Origin: Corythucha ciliata
Lineage: Eukaryota > Arthropoda > Insecta > Hemiptera > Tingidae
Direction of reading: 5' to 3'
Length of the DNA stretch: 64,000 bases
Assembly (NCBI GenBank): GCA_038030265.1
Contig: CM075939.1
Location: 42,637,253-42,701,252 of the forward strand
Shown: piece by piece, positions 9,650 to 22,021 of the stretch
Numbering within the stretch: the stretch's first letter is position 1
Layout: each line of letters opens with the position of its first letter
Program-made: the position numbers and the translations under genes
Notes under the pieces: generated by a model
Databases searched by the model: none
What the model saw: only the letters and a program-made list of their open reading frames with translations
Told to the model about the DNA's origin: nothing

Positions 9650-11404
9650 TGCTGGCTATTGGTCTATTACTCCATATTGCTAGTGTAATAATGTTCTTTC
9701 ATTTTTATGTTGTATAGGTATGTCAGTGGGGACTCCGAGTCATCGTATTGTTCCTCCCTACTAATAGCCTCTAGTCAGTCTCGGTGCAGGCTCTGTGTTC
9801 AGGTCAACCATCGTCTTCAGCTACAGCATTTTCTTGCTTCCTTTGATTAACCATATTTTCGTAATTGTAGTCTTTAAGTTATTTTACACTGACGCCCGTT
9901 CGACCAAAGGTGTTTAAAGTTTAGTTTAGCTCTAAGGTGAGCTTAAGAGCTTAAACGTCAATCAGAATTTGCTATTTTGAACGTACGAGTTATGCATTAG
10001 TTTTGTGAGAATTAATTTTTTATAAGAATCACTAATTTTTGTTAAATTACTGCACTGTCGAGTAGAGAGAGGGAAGGAATGGGAGTTTTTGATTCGGGGC
10101 TTTAGAGCTAAAGGTAAATTTCGTGAAGACCCCAATCCCCATGGCCCTTGAAATTTGGTTAATAGATAACAATCTCCTCTTTTTCCTAGGAACTGATTTT
10201 CTAGTTATGTTGTATGCATTTCAAGCTCTATGTACGCGATCTGCAACAAACAATTCCCTCGAAAAATGAAGCGTTTTGATAGGCTGCATAAACTCCACAG
10301 GCGCAAAGCACATGATTTGTGAATGGGGCTTGAATTATCTTAAGTTATTTGCGAGTTGGTAGCTTTGGTTATTTCGCCAAGCGAATCATGTATACTTCAA
10401 ACCCTCAGAAATGCTGAGCTTGAAAAAAGAAAAACATATTTGCCGCATATTTACTACTCTAAACGCTACGAGTGACGAACTATCAAAATTAGCTAGATGA
10501 ACTCCGCAATAACAAATGAGCTTTTTGCAAGATCGATGAACAATAACATAGTGTCAGAAGTATTTCTGGTCCTTTAATGCCGGAATGAGCTCATTTGTAC
10601 TCTAGCATACCACAATGGGCTTTATCCAAGTTTATTTTTCTATGATTTTTTCAGTTGGGAAGTGAAGTAAAATTATTGGTTGTGAAGTATATTGTATATA
10701 CTTAGGTACATGGATTTGCGTAAGAAGTTGTAACGGAAAAGTTCAATAGCTCTCGCACTAGAAATCATTGTTTAGCTCTACAACTCAGTCATATAACGGA
10801 TTAGTGAAACCAGAAATATTTTTTGCGTGTCGCCCATGCTATACAAATGAAACTTAGTCCAGTCAAATTGAACACGAAAAAGAGATTTGAGCTTTTGTAA
10901 AAGGCATTGCCACTTTTAATTTTTCAGTATGTTATTAGGACGTAAAATAATGACAAGAAGCCAATTAATTATTTCATTGCATTGGTGTTTAAAAACATTA
11001 AAATTATACAATAAATGCGAATACATGCATACTTGATGCCAACTTTATTGACTCTTTATGCTCTTTATTTCACGGAATTAAAGTGGAGATCAGTTATCAT
11101 AGAAACAAAAAAACCAAATCGAAAACAAATACAAACAAACGAGGAAAAGAAAGGGATGATGGCAAGGGGGCAAGGCGAGGGGGATCCCCCGTAAACCTCA
11201 CACTCTACCTAGTTGTACACCCCTGTTCGCGGGGAGCGCTGCTAATCGTCCCCACTTTTTCCCCCGCTGTTTTTTCTCTTTATAGTATTAAACCGCTCCC
11301 CGCTTCAGTCTCAGGCCCGTATGCCAAGTCGTTCCTCGAATTTTCCTCAACCTCAAAGCTCGCTCAGAAACTGGAAAAATTATAAAATAACATGTGATTC
11401 TACA
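9650..11404. other. Intergenic; decayed MITE at about 10220-10332
   Basis: The segment near 10220-10332 shares AAGCTCTATG, TTCCCTCGAAAAATGAAG and TTTGTGAA with the MITE at 7874-8003, so it is a degenerate relative. The rest shows no gene. Confidence 0.45.
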
Positions 11405-12960
11405 GTTTGCGAGGAAGGTTGGAGTCGAGGAAATTTCGAGGGGTGGCATACCCGCCTCAATCACTAAATAATCAAAGAAATTAATATTTTGCGGTTGTAG
11501 TTATTACTAGCGGCACTAGAGAACCTATAGTTACACACAGGTACTGACATTACCCGCCATATGAGGTCCTTTAGAGAGAGAAGGGTTTGTCATTGGCTGG
11601 TGAGCCAATCATGACCGGACCAGCGAATGAGAGATATCAAATCTATTTGATCCTTCTGTGTAAGGGAGGACCGTGTCGTGTGATAATGAAACCGGTGCAT
11701 TACGTTATCGGTCGCGTTCAGGTTGCTAAGGAGGTTACACTGGTTGGTGGGCAAATAACCCCTCTTCACCATGTAGCCATGACGACAACAACTGAGCAGT
11801 GATGATTGAACCAATTGAACTAGTGAACTTTGTTTGCCCACCAACCAATAACCTGACACCCCTGACCACGACCGATTTTTAGTGAATGGTTGAACAAGTT
11901 TTGTGTTTTTTTAAAGTGTCTTTTCGTGGTCAACGTCCGTAACATACCGACGAAAAAGTAGTCAGTTGACCTAAAGTGACGAGTACAGACGAACATGGTT
12001 TCTGATACATTAATACTCAAACGTCAAGCAAGCTCCCAAGCCTTTCGGAGGCGGTCGACTTTCTCCCAACGTTGGGCTAGTTGATTACTGACACCGTTGA
12101 ACCCTCAATTTTTGGGAAACAATGAATTGACAATGTTGTGTCCCGGTTACGACGGGAAGAGCAACCTAATTCATTCATTTGTGGGGAAAATTGAGGAAAG
12201 CCGCTCATTTTAGAGAAACATTCGTTTCGATTTTCGGATTGCCCGTCTTCGTGGCACTTTGATCAAGTTTTGTCATTCTATTTTTGGCATTTTTCACAAA
12301 TAAAACACCGAGAGGTTAGTGAACTACTTTCAGTGTCATTTCTCAGCCCCCCCCCCCACAATGTCATTACGAAGGCACTGAAAATTGAATGATCTGACTC
12401 GTCGTTGGTTTTAGACGTTTTTTATCGACTCCAGCGAAGCCCACGTGGGAAAAACCACAGCCGATCTTCGGGTGACGCACCGCGAAAAAGGCGACAAATC
12501 TGTTACAGTTAAGAGCATACTTGCATCGGCAAATTTACACATTTATCGGTAAAACAGAAAATTTCCACCGGTTGATGTGTACATTTTTATCACACAATGC
12601 CAACATTTACCGTCTTCTGCTCACATTATAATAGAATAGCATAATACATATATCGATTTATACGACTCGTTGGATTTTATTTTATTATATTTTATTTTGT
12701 TTCAATGACAAGTATTATTCTCAAGGTTCAGAGCAACAATAATTGGTATTTCGGGAGGGGGCTTGAGCATTTTGCGTGAATGCTACTTGCCTTCAGCTTT
12801 AAGTGCAATGCACGTAGTTGAATATTTCAGAGGAGCATCCTCGCATGGATTTCCTTTTCCTCCAACGACAGTTTGCCCCAAGAAAGTCTAAATGCAGAGA
12901 GAGTGAGTGACGACAGACAATAAGTAGGACAATGATGAAGGGTAAAGGCCACACACTTAC

Positions 12961-13008
12961 CAGGAGCACTGCGATGACAGCAAGAGCATACGGCACTTTT
13001 CCAAACAT
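12961..13008 (-). CDS. Putative first exon: signal peptide of a secreted protein (copy A)
   Basis: ATG at 13008 begins the 16-residue hydrophobic peptide MFGKVPYALAVIAVLL, followed at once by the donor GTAAGTGTG in phase 0. A TATA box lies 47 bp upstream of the ATG. The copy at 26354-26401 conserves the peptide, donor and promoter, while sequence past the donor diverges in reading frame, which supports splicing. Short first exons encoding a signal peptide are common in insect cuticular and other secreted protein genes; that is an analogy only. The downstream exons were not found. Confidence 0.5.
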
Positions 13009-13054
13009 TGCTTATTGTTACAAAAGACTGTTGGTGGTTGCTTTTCTCGGAGCT

Positions 13055-13064
13055 CCTTTTTATA
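13055..13064 (-). promoter_or_regulatory. TATA box for the signal-peptide exon, copy A
   Basis: TATAAAAAGG on the minus strand. An initiator-like ACAGT lies about 30 bp downstream, in the 5' leader before the ATG at 13008. Conserved at 26448-26457. Confidence 0.55.
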
Positions 13065-13268
13065 CGGAATTATTCGATTTCATCCGATCATTTAAACTGA
13101 GTACGATAAGCCAAATTATACTTTAAAGCGGGTCATCATAATTAAGACAATCATTGGTTTATATATTTTTTTGTACTTTCAGGCCCGCATTAATTGCGGT
13201 TTTTCCTGGAAAAAGCCAATTAGGTATATATCACAATTACTGTTATCTAAATCAGGTTGCTAATCTGT

Positions 13269-13270
<2 letters not shown>

Positions 13271-13324
<54 letters not shown>
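13271..13324. repeat. (TAA)n microsatellite
   Basis: About 18 TAA units. The shorter, interrupted counterpart in copy B lies near 26664-26697. Confidence 0.9.
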
Positions 13325-13327
<3 letters not shown>

Positions 13328-14137
13328 TTTGATGACCTCGATGAAAAAAAATACTCCCTATTTTCGTTCATTTAACTTTAACTGGTATCATTAGGTTGAA
13401 ATTATTCTGGCATTTAGACAAAAAAAAGTGCTTCTCGAGAAAAAATTCTGCGTTTTTTAGGCCAGAAATCCATAGCCGGATCGGAGTTAAAATATTCAAC
13501 ATTTCCAAATTTCCAGTTTTTTGCCTGGTATCAACGAAATAGCTCGTCTTGTCTTTACTTTCATGAAATGGCAAATTGTAGGGTTTCATTTTCGTGAAAT
13601 TGCCAGTTTCGAGGATTTTTTTGGTGACCGTGAAATTAGATCACACTGAGCTAAAATGCTGCGATATTACACATTTGATTGCAGTTTCTCAGAAATTAAG
13701 CTATTCGTAAATTGGAATTTCGCTTAAATCAAGACCCGAAACTTGCATTTTGCTAGACTTAAGACTCGAAACTGTCAATTTCGCATTCACATTCAGCCAG
13801 GAAACTTATAATTTTGATAATAGGAGGACCTGATCTTGCAAACTCCGGTTTGCCTACGATTCACGCGCAAAATACCCTAAAACTTACAGTTTCGCTGAAA
13901 CTAGGACGTGAAACTTGCAAAACCCTAGGTGATTTTGGTGAAAATTAACAAAATTGAAAATTAGAGAAAAATGCGAAATATTGAGGTTTCTCGACAAAGG
14001 AAAACAAAAAACCTGTCCGAAGCGGCTTTTCGAACTGACGTGATCTGCTCTCTATTACGGCGTTTTTGGTCCCTTTTGTACCTTTTACAAAATTAAATGT
14101 CCTGAAATTATTTTAGAGCGTAATGGTGCTTCAACGC

Positions 14138-15500
14138 CCCATTTAGAATTGATGAAATGGAAAACTTTTCAACTTTTTTTGAACAATTTCTAGTTTCATT
14201 GCCGAAAACGAGGGCCACTAATGGAGCTGCACTACTGTTTGAGACCTTCAAGGGGGAATATAAAACGCGCCACCCGAGTAGAGTGGCGCCACTCAGACGG
14301 CCTCCTCTGTCGTGGAGCTTAAAATTGTAGGAACAGTCGTATCTTGGGGATTTTCGACACGGGGAATATGAAAATCCGGGACGGTTTTTCTATTAGACGA
14401 GCCAATGGAAGGAGTTCTCGTCATGATGCAACCGCTCGTTTTCAAGAGCCACACAAATTTGACCGCGGATGAAGGCTGCTCACACGAGTGCGGTTGAAAT
14501 CCAAAACGGCTTTGCACGTGGACGGAGCTGGTCCGCTCTGGAGTCATGTGACCACGCGAGACCCTCATGTTTGGCCGCTGAACTATTTGGACTTGGACCG
14601 ACTGTATTTTTTTCTGTTTAGGATAGTCCAAAGGACTCATGAACCACGTCTGGCTCATGGAGGTATAGCAAATCGGTCAATGAATACAATTTGTCAAGGT
14701 GACCACCCAAAATTGAGGGGGTCCATATATCGATGGTTAAGCTCACAGACGTGTTAAGTGCAGTTTCGGCTGAAAATCTGTTTAGAGCATGTTCTGAGCC
14801 TCCATTATGGGTTTCTTCTAGGAGAAAAGTGTTCTACGCGAAAAGTCGTCTTCTGAAAGCTCAAGAGGCAGATGGAATGTGTGGTACGATGGCTAAAGGA
14901 TCTGCAGATATTGGTCTAAATAATATATCTGAATATGAACAATCGCCTCTATTACCTTCCTAATCCAATGGCATGTGACCTCGGACAATTTGAAATCCAG
15001 GAGGACAGATTAATTTTTGTCAATTCAAAAAAATGTTAACGCGTCTAGAAAATTTAATGTGCATTTGCGTAGAGTTCTTGTTTCAGCACTTAACACATCT
15101 GTGAGCTTAATCGTCGATATCAGCTTGGGTGGGGCCATGAGGGGGCAGGGGTGGGCAATTAGCTTCCCCTAGACTCGTATAAGCATAGACTCAGTGGGGC
15201 AGCTGCCCACCCCAGATATCTTCGAAAAGTTAAAAACCAAAAGGTTCAACATATTTTATTCCGTCAAAATTTTCGCAGGTCTGGTCAAAATAGTCGCACT
15301 GAAGAACCAATTTCTCAAATTTCGATCTGATGGCTTACTTGGGAACAAAATTGAATTTCGCTCTCTGAAAAAAAACAAATTTTTCTCAACCAAAAAACAT
15401 TTTCACCTGCGCGTCAGGCTCACTAAAAACTCAATTTCGTGGACCGGCTTAATTAAGATAATTTAGCTTATTTTTCGTACTAAAAGCCTTTCAAAATTTT
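14138..15500. other. Intergenic, no gene recognised
   Basis: Contains a TATAAAAC motif near 14260 and unrecognised opposing open frames (14293-14658 minus, 14733-14963 plus) with no domain I can name. Confidence 0.35.
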
Positions 15501-16028
15501 GCCGACGATTCAGAGTTTTTCATCAATTTGAAAAGCGAATTAGCGATTTGCTCTCCCCAAATCTAGAGCCAAAAAAATCACTCCAGAAACTGCGAAGTGG
15601 CGTTTTTTCGATTTTAACTGCAAATTATCTCTTTCTTTGAATTTTACCTATGAAGTTGCCTAGAGAACATACTGGCAACTAACATTTTCTCAATTTTAGC
15701 CGTGAATTAGCATTTTTCTTCATTTCAACTGCCAATTAAGCCCGGTTCACACCTATCATGCACCCCATACCGATCCGAAATCGATTATGCATGCATAATT
15801 TTAACAGTTAACTATAGAAATGTTCCACCTTCTATTCATTAATTTGGGCTTTTTTAATTCCAAGTTGCCATCCGAAATCGCAAATTGGGATGGCGTTTTT
15901 CTCAATTTTAGCCGCAAATCATCTGATTATTTACTTTTAGTCATGAGTTAGCAATTTTTTTCAATTTTAGCCAAAGTTGCATTTAGTGACAGTGAATTTG
16001 GCGATTTTTTTTATTTTTGTCGCGAATT

Positions 16029-16065
<37 letters not shown>

Positions 16066-16580
16066 CAATTTTAGCCACGCATTAGCGGACTGTCTTATCT
16101 TGCAAAGTATCAGAGCTTTTTCTATTTTCATCCTTAAATTAAGTATCGCAGTTTTTTCACTTTAGCGAATTTGCGTTTTTCTCATTTTTAGCGCAAATTA
16201 GCATTTTTTCTTTCTTCTATTTGATAATTGGCAATTTTTCTCAATTGTAGCCGTGATTTAGTCATTTTTATAAATTCTCGCCCTGAATTAGCGTTTTTTT
16301 ATTATTTCATCCGAATTTGTTGTTCCGAAACCACAAATTTTCCTTTTTCTCAATTTCAACCGCAAAGTATTGCTTTTACTCATTTTTAGCCGTGAATTGG
16401 CGCTATTTCTCTATTTCAGCCACGTTTAGCCAAATTTATTTTTTATTTTTCACTTTATTAGCTATGATTTAGCGCTTTTCTCATGTTTAGCCGCGGACTT
16501 GCCCCGCAGGAGCAACGAAATTAGCCTTTTTTGTAAATTTCATCTCGCTTCATTCACCAGGAATCTGCGATTTTTTCTCA
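15500..16580 (+). repeat. Degenerate ~30-35-bp satellite, TTTTAGCCGCGAATTAGCG type
   Basis: Many diverged units of the form TTTTTCTCAATTTTAGCC followed by GYGAATTAGCG, including a long T run near 16030-16065. The same unit occurs in the opposite orientation at 51360-52665 and in scattered copies near 41520-41890 and 57955-58080. Confidence 0.75.
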
Positions 16581-17227
16581 ATTTGGGTTGAAGTTTCATC
16601 GAAAAGGCGTGAATGAGAGTATTATTACTCCATTTCAGCCACAAAGATTCATGTTAGTTGCTTGCCCGAAGAACAGCACATTGGCGCGCCATGCACCAAC
16701 CATTGCGAAAATTTTCTTTTTGAAAAGAGCCAGGCCTGTAACATTGATCTTTAGAATGAATTGTGAAAAAAGCGACATTGTTTTTTGAATGGGCTAAAAG
16801 CGTGAAATGTTGTTTTGTAGCTGCGAAAACCGTGAAGTTACTCCTTTGAGCTGAACCAGTGCCGCTAAATTTGTTTTGAATGAGCCAACTCTGCGAAATG
16901 GTTCATTAAAATGAGCCAACAAGCTGGAAATTTTACTATTGGAGGGGGGAAGGGGTGTGAAACCCTGTGAAAAGGGCATTTTTTGAGTACCAATCCCACG
17001 AAATTGGTTTCTGGCGTCCGTCCAACATCAAAAGGTTCGGTCACCGCTCAAATGATCGAATGCTCATAAACCACAGCCATTTTGACCGGACGTGACCGAA
17101 ATGGACCGAACTACCAACCTCGAATTGGATAGTCACATGGGGAGTACAGCTGACCTCTAGGAATCACTAAAGTCCGGAAGAAGATCGGCCCTGACCGGAC
17201 CGAACCAATGCTGATGAATTTACGAAC
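16581..17227. other. Intergenic, no feature seen
   Basis: A mix of satellite-like fragments (for example near 16800-16900) and unique sequence. No gene. Confidence 0.35.
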
Positions 17228-17455
17228 AGTTGAAGGTTTTCTTCTCGCCGCCGTGCGTTCGACGAATATGATTTGTAAGTTCGCTCCCTAGCGAAAACAC
17301 GCACCCGCAAAAGTGACACATAAACGAGCTCATTACAGTTTTTTGATACATAACTAAGTCAGCGAAGAAAAACTCTTAAAGGAATGCGCTCAGGAAACCA
17401 AACTGATAATTTCTACCGGTTGAACATTTTTAAAGTGAGTGCAAAGTGTAAACAG
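17228..17455 (-). pseudogene. Zinc-finger gene 5' fragment
   Basis: The minus strand from the ATG at 17337 encodes the first finger (CHFCGCVFSLGSELTNHIRR, then THGGEKKTF) and then loses homology near 17228. The upstream 17338-17455 matches the 5' flank at 57420-57520 and 3390-3519. It is a duplicated, truncated start of the 56739-57419 type gene with the rest missing. Confidence 0.8.
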
Positions 17456-17499
17456 GAATGATCTGGCAAAAATAAAATATATACGTTATTTTAAACCTA

Positions 17500-18095
17500 T
17501 AAGTTCCTACGAGTACTGACAGTCCGCCATGTTTGGTCCTCCTCTCCACATAGGGATCAAATAGATTTGATATCTCTCATTCGCTGGTCCGGTCATGTAG
17601 GTCACGCTCACCAGTCAATCACAAGCCCTTCCGTCTCTAAAGGACCACATATGACGGGTAATGTCAGTACCTGTGTGAAATGTAGGTTCTCTAGTGCCGC
17701 TAGTAATAACTACAACCGCCAAATATTAATTTTTTTATTATTTAGAGATTGTGGCCCTTACGCCGCCCCTCGAAATTTCCTCGACTCCAACCAATCTCGC
17801 AAACAGTGGCGAGGCGTCGGGGCATGCAGGGTATGCTGTGTATACCCAGGGCTTTCTGGTTAATATTGTTATTTTTTTATTTTTTGTAACATTTCCAAAA
17901 ATGTTACAAAATGATGTGATCAGGATTTTTAAAACTGCATTTTAGACCTGATTTACATTTATTTTAAAGGGAAAATGGCATGCTATATTCAAAAAAATGT
18001 GCTGCAGTCTCTTGGACCTACAATCCACGCATAGGCACTTAGAGCTTACAGCTTAAATTTCAGTATACAGATGTTTTAGGAGACGATAATGAGTG
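17500..18095 (-). repeat. Inverted-repeat arm, partner of 24450-25045
   Basis: Near-identical inverted match over about 595 bp. It includes the dispersed repeat (ATTCGCTGGTCCGGTCATG region) also found in direct orientation at 11470-11665, and the GCATGCAGGGTATGC region. Open frames here are shared by-products of the repeat. Confidence 0.8.
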
Positions 18096-19079
18096 TTCTA
18101 GAAAAAACCTCCGGAGAAACCGTTCAGAATTCCCAGTAGTTATGTTTAGGTGCCTGTTTGAAATGTATTTTATAATTTTTTATTCATAAACTTGTAGATA
18201 TTTACTCATATAACGTAAGTGTAACGTGACTAAAATGGAAGGAACAGAATGAGAAAAAATGAAAGCTGAGAGAAGGGAATGGATGAAATAAGAAATAACA
18301 AGAAAACTCGTCGTCTTCAGGACCTGGGAGTGGGGATGAACAGCAAGAAATACGGACCCTGAACAAGTGGGAGCACCCTCCCATCGACACGCGTTATAAC
18401 GATGACGTCCAGGGGAGTTCTCCTCTTTTAATTTCGTTGCGGAAGCACACGAAATGTGCTTTGTTTGTGTATTGATATTGCGCAGGACACATACCACCTC
18501 GCTCCATCAGCCTTGCAGAGCAGTGGCGGTTACCGTAGCCCCCGCGACCACCCCTCCCGTATGCTTAACATCGGACCCTTTTTCATCTTTTTTTTTTTCT
18601 TAGCTGACCGTGTAGCTTTTTATCATTTCAACATTTTCGTTAGCGTTCTATGTTTTTTTCCAAAAATTTTGGTTATTGTCTCATTAAATGCCTCCTAATT
18701 ATTGAAACAAAGTGAAAGTGTGAGTGCCTTGAAATCACCAGGAAAAGCCTTGGAAAGGCCTTGAAAAGCCGAGGAATCAGCACTATGGAGCCGTCTTCGT
18801 GTCCGTGCCTCATTCGCCGGTTAAAAGATAAGCCTTTTCATTCATTTTCATTTCAAGAAAAAAAAAGACATTGTTTCCCAAATCCCTCCTCACGAGCATT
18901 TATTAATCGAAAAGGGAATTAAAATAAATCAGAGAACCGCTGTCCGACATTTTCAATCCTCTATTTATACGGCAAAATGAAGTGGTTAATATTGGAAATT
19001 TAGAGTAAAAAGGCACTTAATAAGCAAGAGAACTTTTAATGATCACAATTAAAACGGTACATTTTCTTTTTTGTTGTCT
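18096..19079. other. Intergenic, no gene recognised
   Basis: Unique sequence between the repeat arm and the Copia 3' end. The frames at 18180-18497 have no recognisable domain. Part of this may be Copia LTR, whose outer end I cannot place. Confidence 0.35.
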
Positions 19080-19172
19080 TTGTTCACTATTTTTTGGTTG
19101 GAGCACTGTAACCCCAAAAGAACCTATTCGAAACATGAATTGCCTCTAAAACTAACACTCCCCCCCAATTCT
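19080..19172 (-). promoter_or_regulatory. Copia polypurine tract and 3' LTR start
   Basis: On the minus strand AATTGGGGGGGAG (polypurine tract) is followed by TGTTAGTTTTAGAGGC, a canonical TG start of an LTR. The same junction lies at about 24335-24352 in the plus-strand duplicate. Confidence 0.65.
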
Positions 19173-19295
19173 TGAAAACCCCAATACAAAGAAATTATAA
19201 TAGTATAAGTAGTAAACACACTCAAGTAAACAGCATTAAAACGAAAAACAAACGACATCATGAAACAATAAAAATGAAAGGGTACAATCAATATT

Positions 19296-20189
19296 CTAGA
19301 CTTCATTTACTCCAATCAGATCTCTCAACCTTTTGAACTGGTTGCAAGCAAGAGCTTTAGTAAGTAAATCTGCCGATTGCTGAGAGGTGCTAACGTATTT
19401 AATTTCAATAATGTTTTTCATGACACAATCACGAATAAAATGAAGTTTTACATCAATATGCTTGGAACGCTTAGTCTCAAGAGTTGACGACATCTTAATA
19501 CAAGACTGATCGTCTTCGAAAACGAGGATTTTAGTTAATTCAGTGGATAGTACTTCCTTCAACAACTGAGAGAGAAATAGACATTCAGTAGCGCAAGTGC
19601 ATAAAGCAATGTATTCCGCTTCTGCGCTTGAAAGAGCCACCACTTGCTGTTTTTTTGTTTTCCAGAAAAATACATTATTATTAATTTTTAACAAGAATCA
19701 AGTTAAGCTTTTTCTGTCCAATTCATCAGAAGCAAAATCAGAGTCAACATAAGCGGTAAGTGAAATCGCTCTACTTTCACATTTGCTGTATTTCAGCCCG
19801 AAATTTTGTGTCATTTTAAGATATCGCAAAATTGATTTTAAATGCTTCCAATGACTCACATCGTATGAGTTCTGAAATTGACTGAAAAAAGTTACGGGGT
19901 AGCATAAATCTGGTCTACTTCCTAGCATTATGTACATCAAACAACCAATCAATTCTTTGTAAGGCAAGCTTTCCTCAGTCCCCTTATGCCCATTGTTCAA
20001 CTGGAGCTTGGGCTGCATAGGGATATCCGACGGTTTACAATCATTCATATTAAAAGACATCAACACCTTTGAAATAAGTTCTTTCTGAGAAATTGTTAAG
20101 CATTCTTTTTCTCGCGTAATTTCGAGCCCTAAAAACTTAATAACATTCCAATCAACTTCTGATTCGTTCGTGTCAAAAATGTTTCCCAA
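19296..20189 (-). pseudogene. Copia RNase H region
   Basis: Encodes the end of the RT connection (FLGLEITREKECLTISQKEL, LIGCLMYIMLGSRPDLCYPV, YVDSDFASDELDRKS), then an in-frame TGA near 19697. After that it continues in the same frame with the RNase H hallmark SSAEAEYIAL and DDQSC, and ends at NEV before TAG-containing sequence. The same TGA is present in the second copy at 23505-24420. Confidence 0.85.
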
Positions 20190-20199
20190 TTTGACTTCG

Positions 20200-20852
20200 T
20201 CGTCAAAAGAGTACTTCGATCGGAACTAAACAACAAAATGTCGTCAACATAAACCAAAAGGATACCTAATATTTTCCATAATACATAAATAAGGATCTGA
20301 ATTACACCTCTTGAACCCCAAAGTTGTGATTTGATCGTGAAAACAGTCATTCCAGCATTTAGTCGCATTTTTTAAACCATACAGTGACTTCTTTAATTTA
20401 CATACCAAATTTGGAGAATGCCCCTCGAGTCCGTCCGGTTGATACATAAAGACAGGTTCTTTCAGCGTACCGTGCAAGAACGCCGATTTGACGTCCAATT
20501 GAAGAATATGCCAGTCCTTTTCCACTGCTAGGGCTAACAGCGAACGAACAGATACCATTCTTGCGACTGGTGCGTAGAGTATTTCAAATGAAGAAGGCTG
20601 TTGAAAGCCTCTGGCGACCAGACGAGCTCTTTTGACTGTGTGGCCATCAATTTGTTTTTCACGGACAACCCATTTCGAGTCGATAATTTTGGTATGGGTT
20701 GGAGGCTCGACTAATTCCCAAGTTTCATTTTTGTCCAAACAAGTCAATTCCTCATTTACAGCTTCTTTCCAACCACGGTCCTTCTCAATTGCCTCATGGT
20801 AGGTTTTTGGCAGTTCGGAAACTAGGCATCCTGCAGACAGCGCGTAGTACAA
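20200..20852 (-). pseudogene. Copia reverse transcriptase (RVT_2)
   Basis: Motifs in order: WKEAVNEELTCLDKNETWEL, DSKWVVREK, RLVARGFQQ, QLDVKSAFLHG, VCKLKKSLYGLK and, one frame away, YVDDILLF with the catalytic DD. The frame change near 20265 and another near 20190 show that it is broken. Confidence 0.85.
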
Positions 20853-22021
20853 TTCATAGTCATCAAGTTTCTTTGGTGCAGTTTTTGTTCGAATACTGCT
20901 CCGACGAACTTCTTGTTGTGCATCCTCCGGATTTGGAATGGTTTCCGAGGAAGAATCACTCGAAAGAAGAGGAATCCCTGTCTTCTTCCAAATCTACAAC
21001 CGATTCTTGTCTTCCTGGACTTTCGTTGAAAGTCACGTTCCGAGCAGTCACTATTTTGCGACGAAGTGGGTCCCAAAGCCTGTATATAGCCATTGCTCGT
21101 GTATCCCATCATTTTCATTTCTTGCGATCGGGAATCAAGTTTGTTGCGATCTTCTTTGGGAACGTGTACAAAAGCCTGTGATCCAAAAACACGAACGTTG
21201 TGGGTTTCAACTTTTCGATCAAACCATATTTCTGCCGGAGTCCTGTCCTCTTTAGTTGCCGACGTTTTGATCCTGTTGATTACGTAAGCCGCCGCTTTCA
21301 CGCTTTCTCCCCAGAATGATTTGTCGAGTTTTGCATCGAATAGGTTACATCTGGCCATATTCATAACTGTCCTATTAAACCGTTCACTCACGCCGTTCTG
21401 CCCTGGTGTACGAGGGACGTTAAATTCAATTTTGATTCCCTTTTCCTTACATAAATTCTTGAAGGCAAGTGAAGAATACTCACCGCCGTTGTCGCAGCGA
21501 AGCCGTGAAATTATTCTTTCAAACTCACTCTCAACTTCAGCAGAGTATTCTCTAAATTTTTCTATTACTTCATCTTTATTCTTGATGAGGTATACATACG
21601 AGAAGCGAGAGTAATTGTCTATGAAAGTGACATAATACCGCATACCATCGAAAGTGGCAGGAGTAAATGGCCCGGCCACGTCCGATGACACCACCTCGAG
21701 AATGCAAGTTGGACGTTTTTCAGGTGGCAATGATGAGAAAGGTTGTCTCGTTTGTTTTCCCTTTAGACAGGTAACGCAGGGTTTATTCACAGGAAACAAC
21801 GATGAGTGTCCCATTCGACGGTGCAAAAGGTCGCTGCCGATAGTTAAATTACATTCTTCCAACCGGCGAGGAGTCAACTCGATTCTGTATAGAACCCCCT
21901 CAATTACACCTTCGATAAGGTGTTTTGAGTTTTTGTCGGCGATTGTCACTCTTCCGTCAGCAAAAATGACGTGGTGACCTTCACATTCAATTTTTCTGAC
22001 CGACAGCAGGTTGGTTGCCAA
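20822..22021 (-). pseudogene. Copia GAG-pre-integrase and integrase
   Basis: Shows the HHCC-type zinc site (LLHRRMGH...CVTCLKGKQ) and the DDE core: D in SSDVAGPF, D in RLRCDNGGEY, E in NGVSERFNRT. The last third (after MMGYTSNGY) is out of frame relative to the expected product. A one-base shift near 22015 separates it from gag-protease. Confidence 0.85.

Larger units (their letters stand above)
11405..14137. repeat. Segmental duplication, copy A (~2.7 kb)
   Basis: Homologous in order and orientation to about 24730-27542. It begins near GGTTGGAGTCGAGGAAATTT and ends near CCTGAAATTATTTTAGAGC. It contains the signal-peptide exon and TATA box (12961-13064), a TAA microsatellite and non-coding sequence. 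The first ~270 bp belong to a dispersed repeat also seen inverted at 17505-17790. Confidence 0.85.

Noticed and set aside
11083..11385. 100-codon plus-strand frame
   Set aside because: Begins in a lysine-rich A-rich stretch, no domain, no conservation evidence in the window.
14293..14658. 121-codon minus-strand frame beside a TATAAAAC motif
   Set aside because: No recognised domain; the TATA word points the other way. Not enough to call a gene.
20699..21977. Several plus-strand frames of 60-160 codons across the Copia region
   Set aside because: They are antisense to integrase and reverse transcriptase, which carry recognisable motifs on the minus strand.
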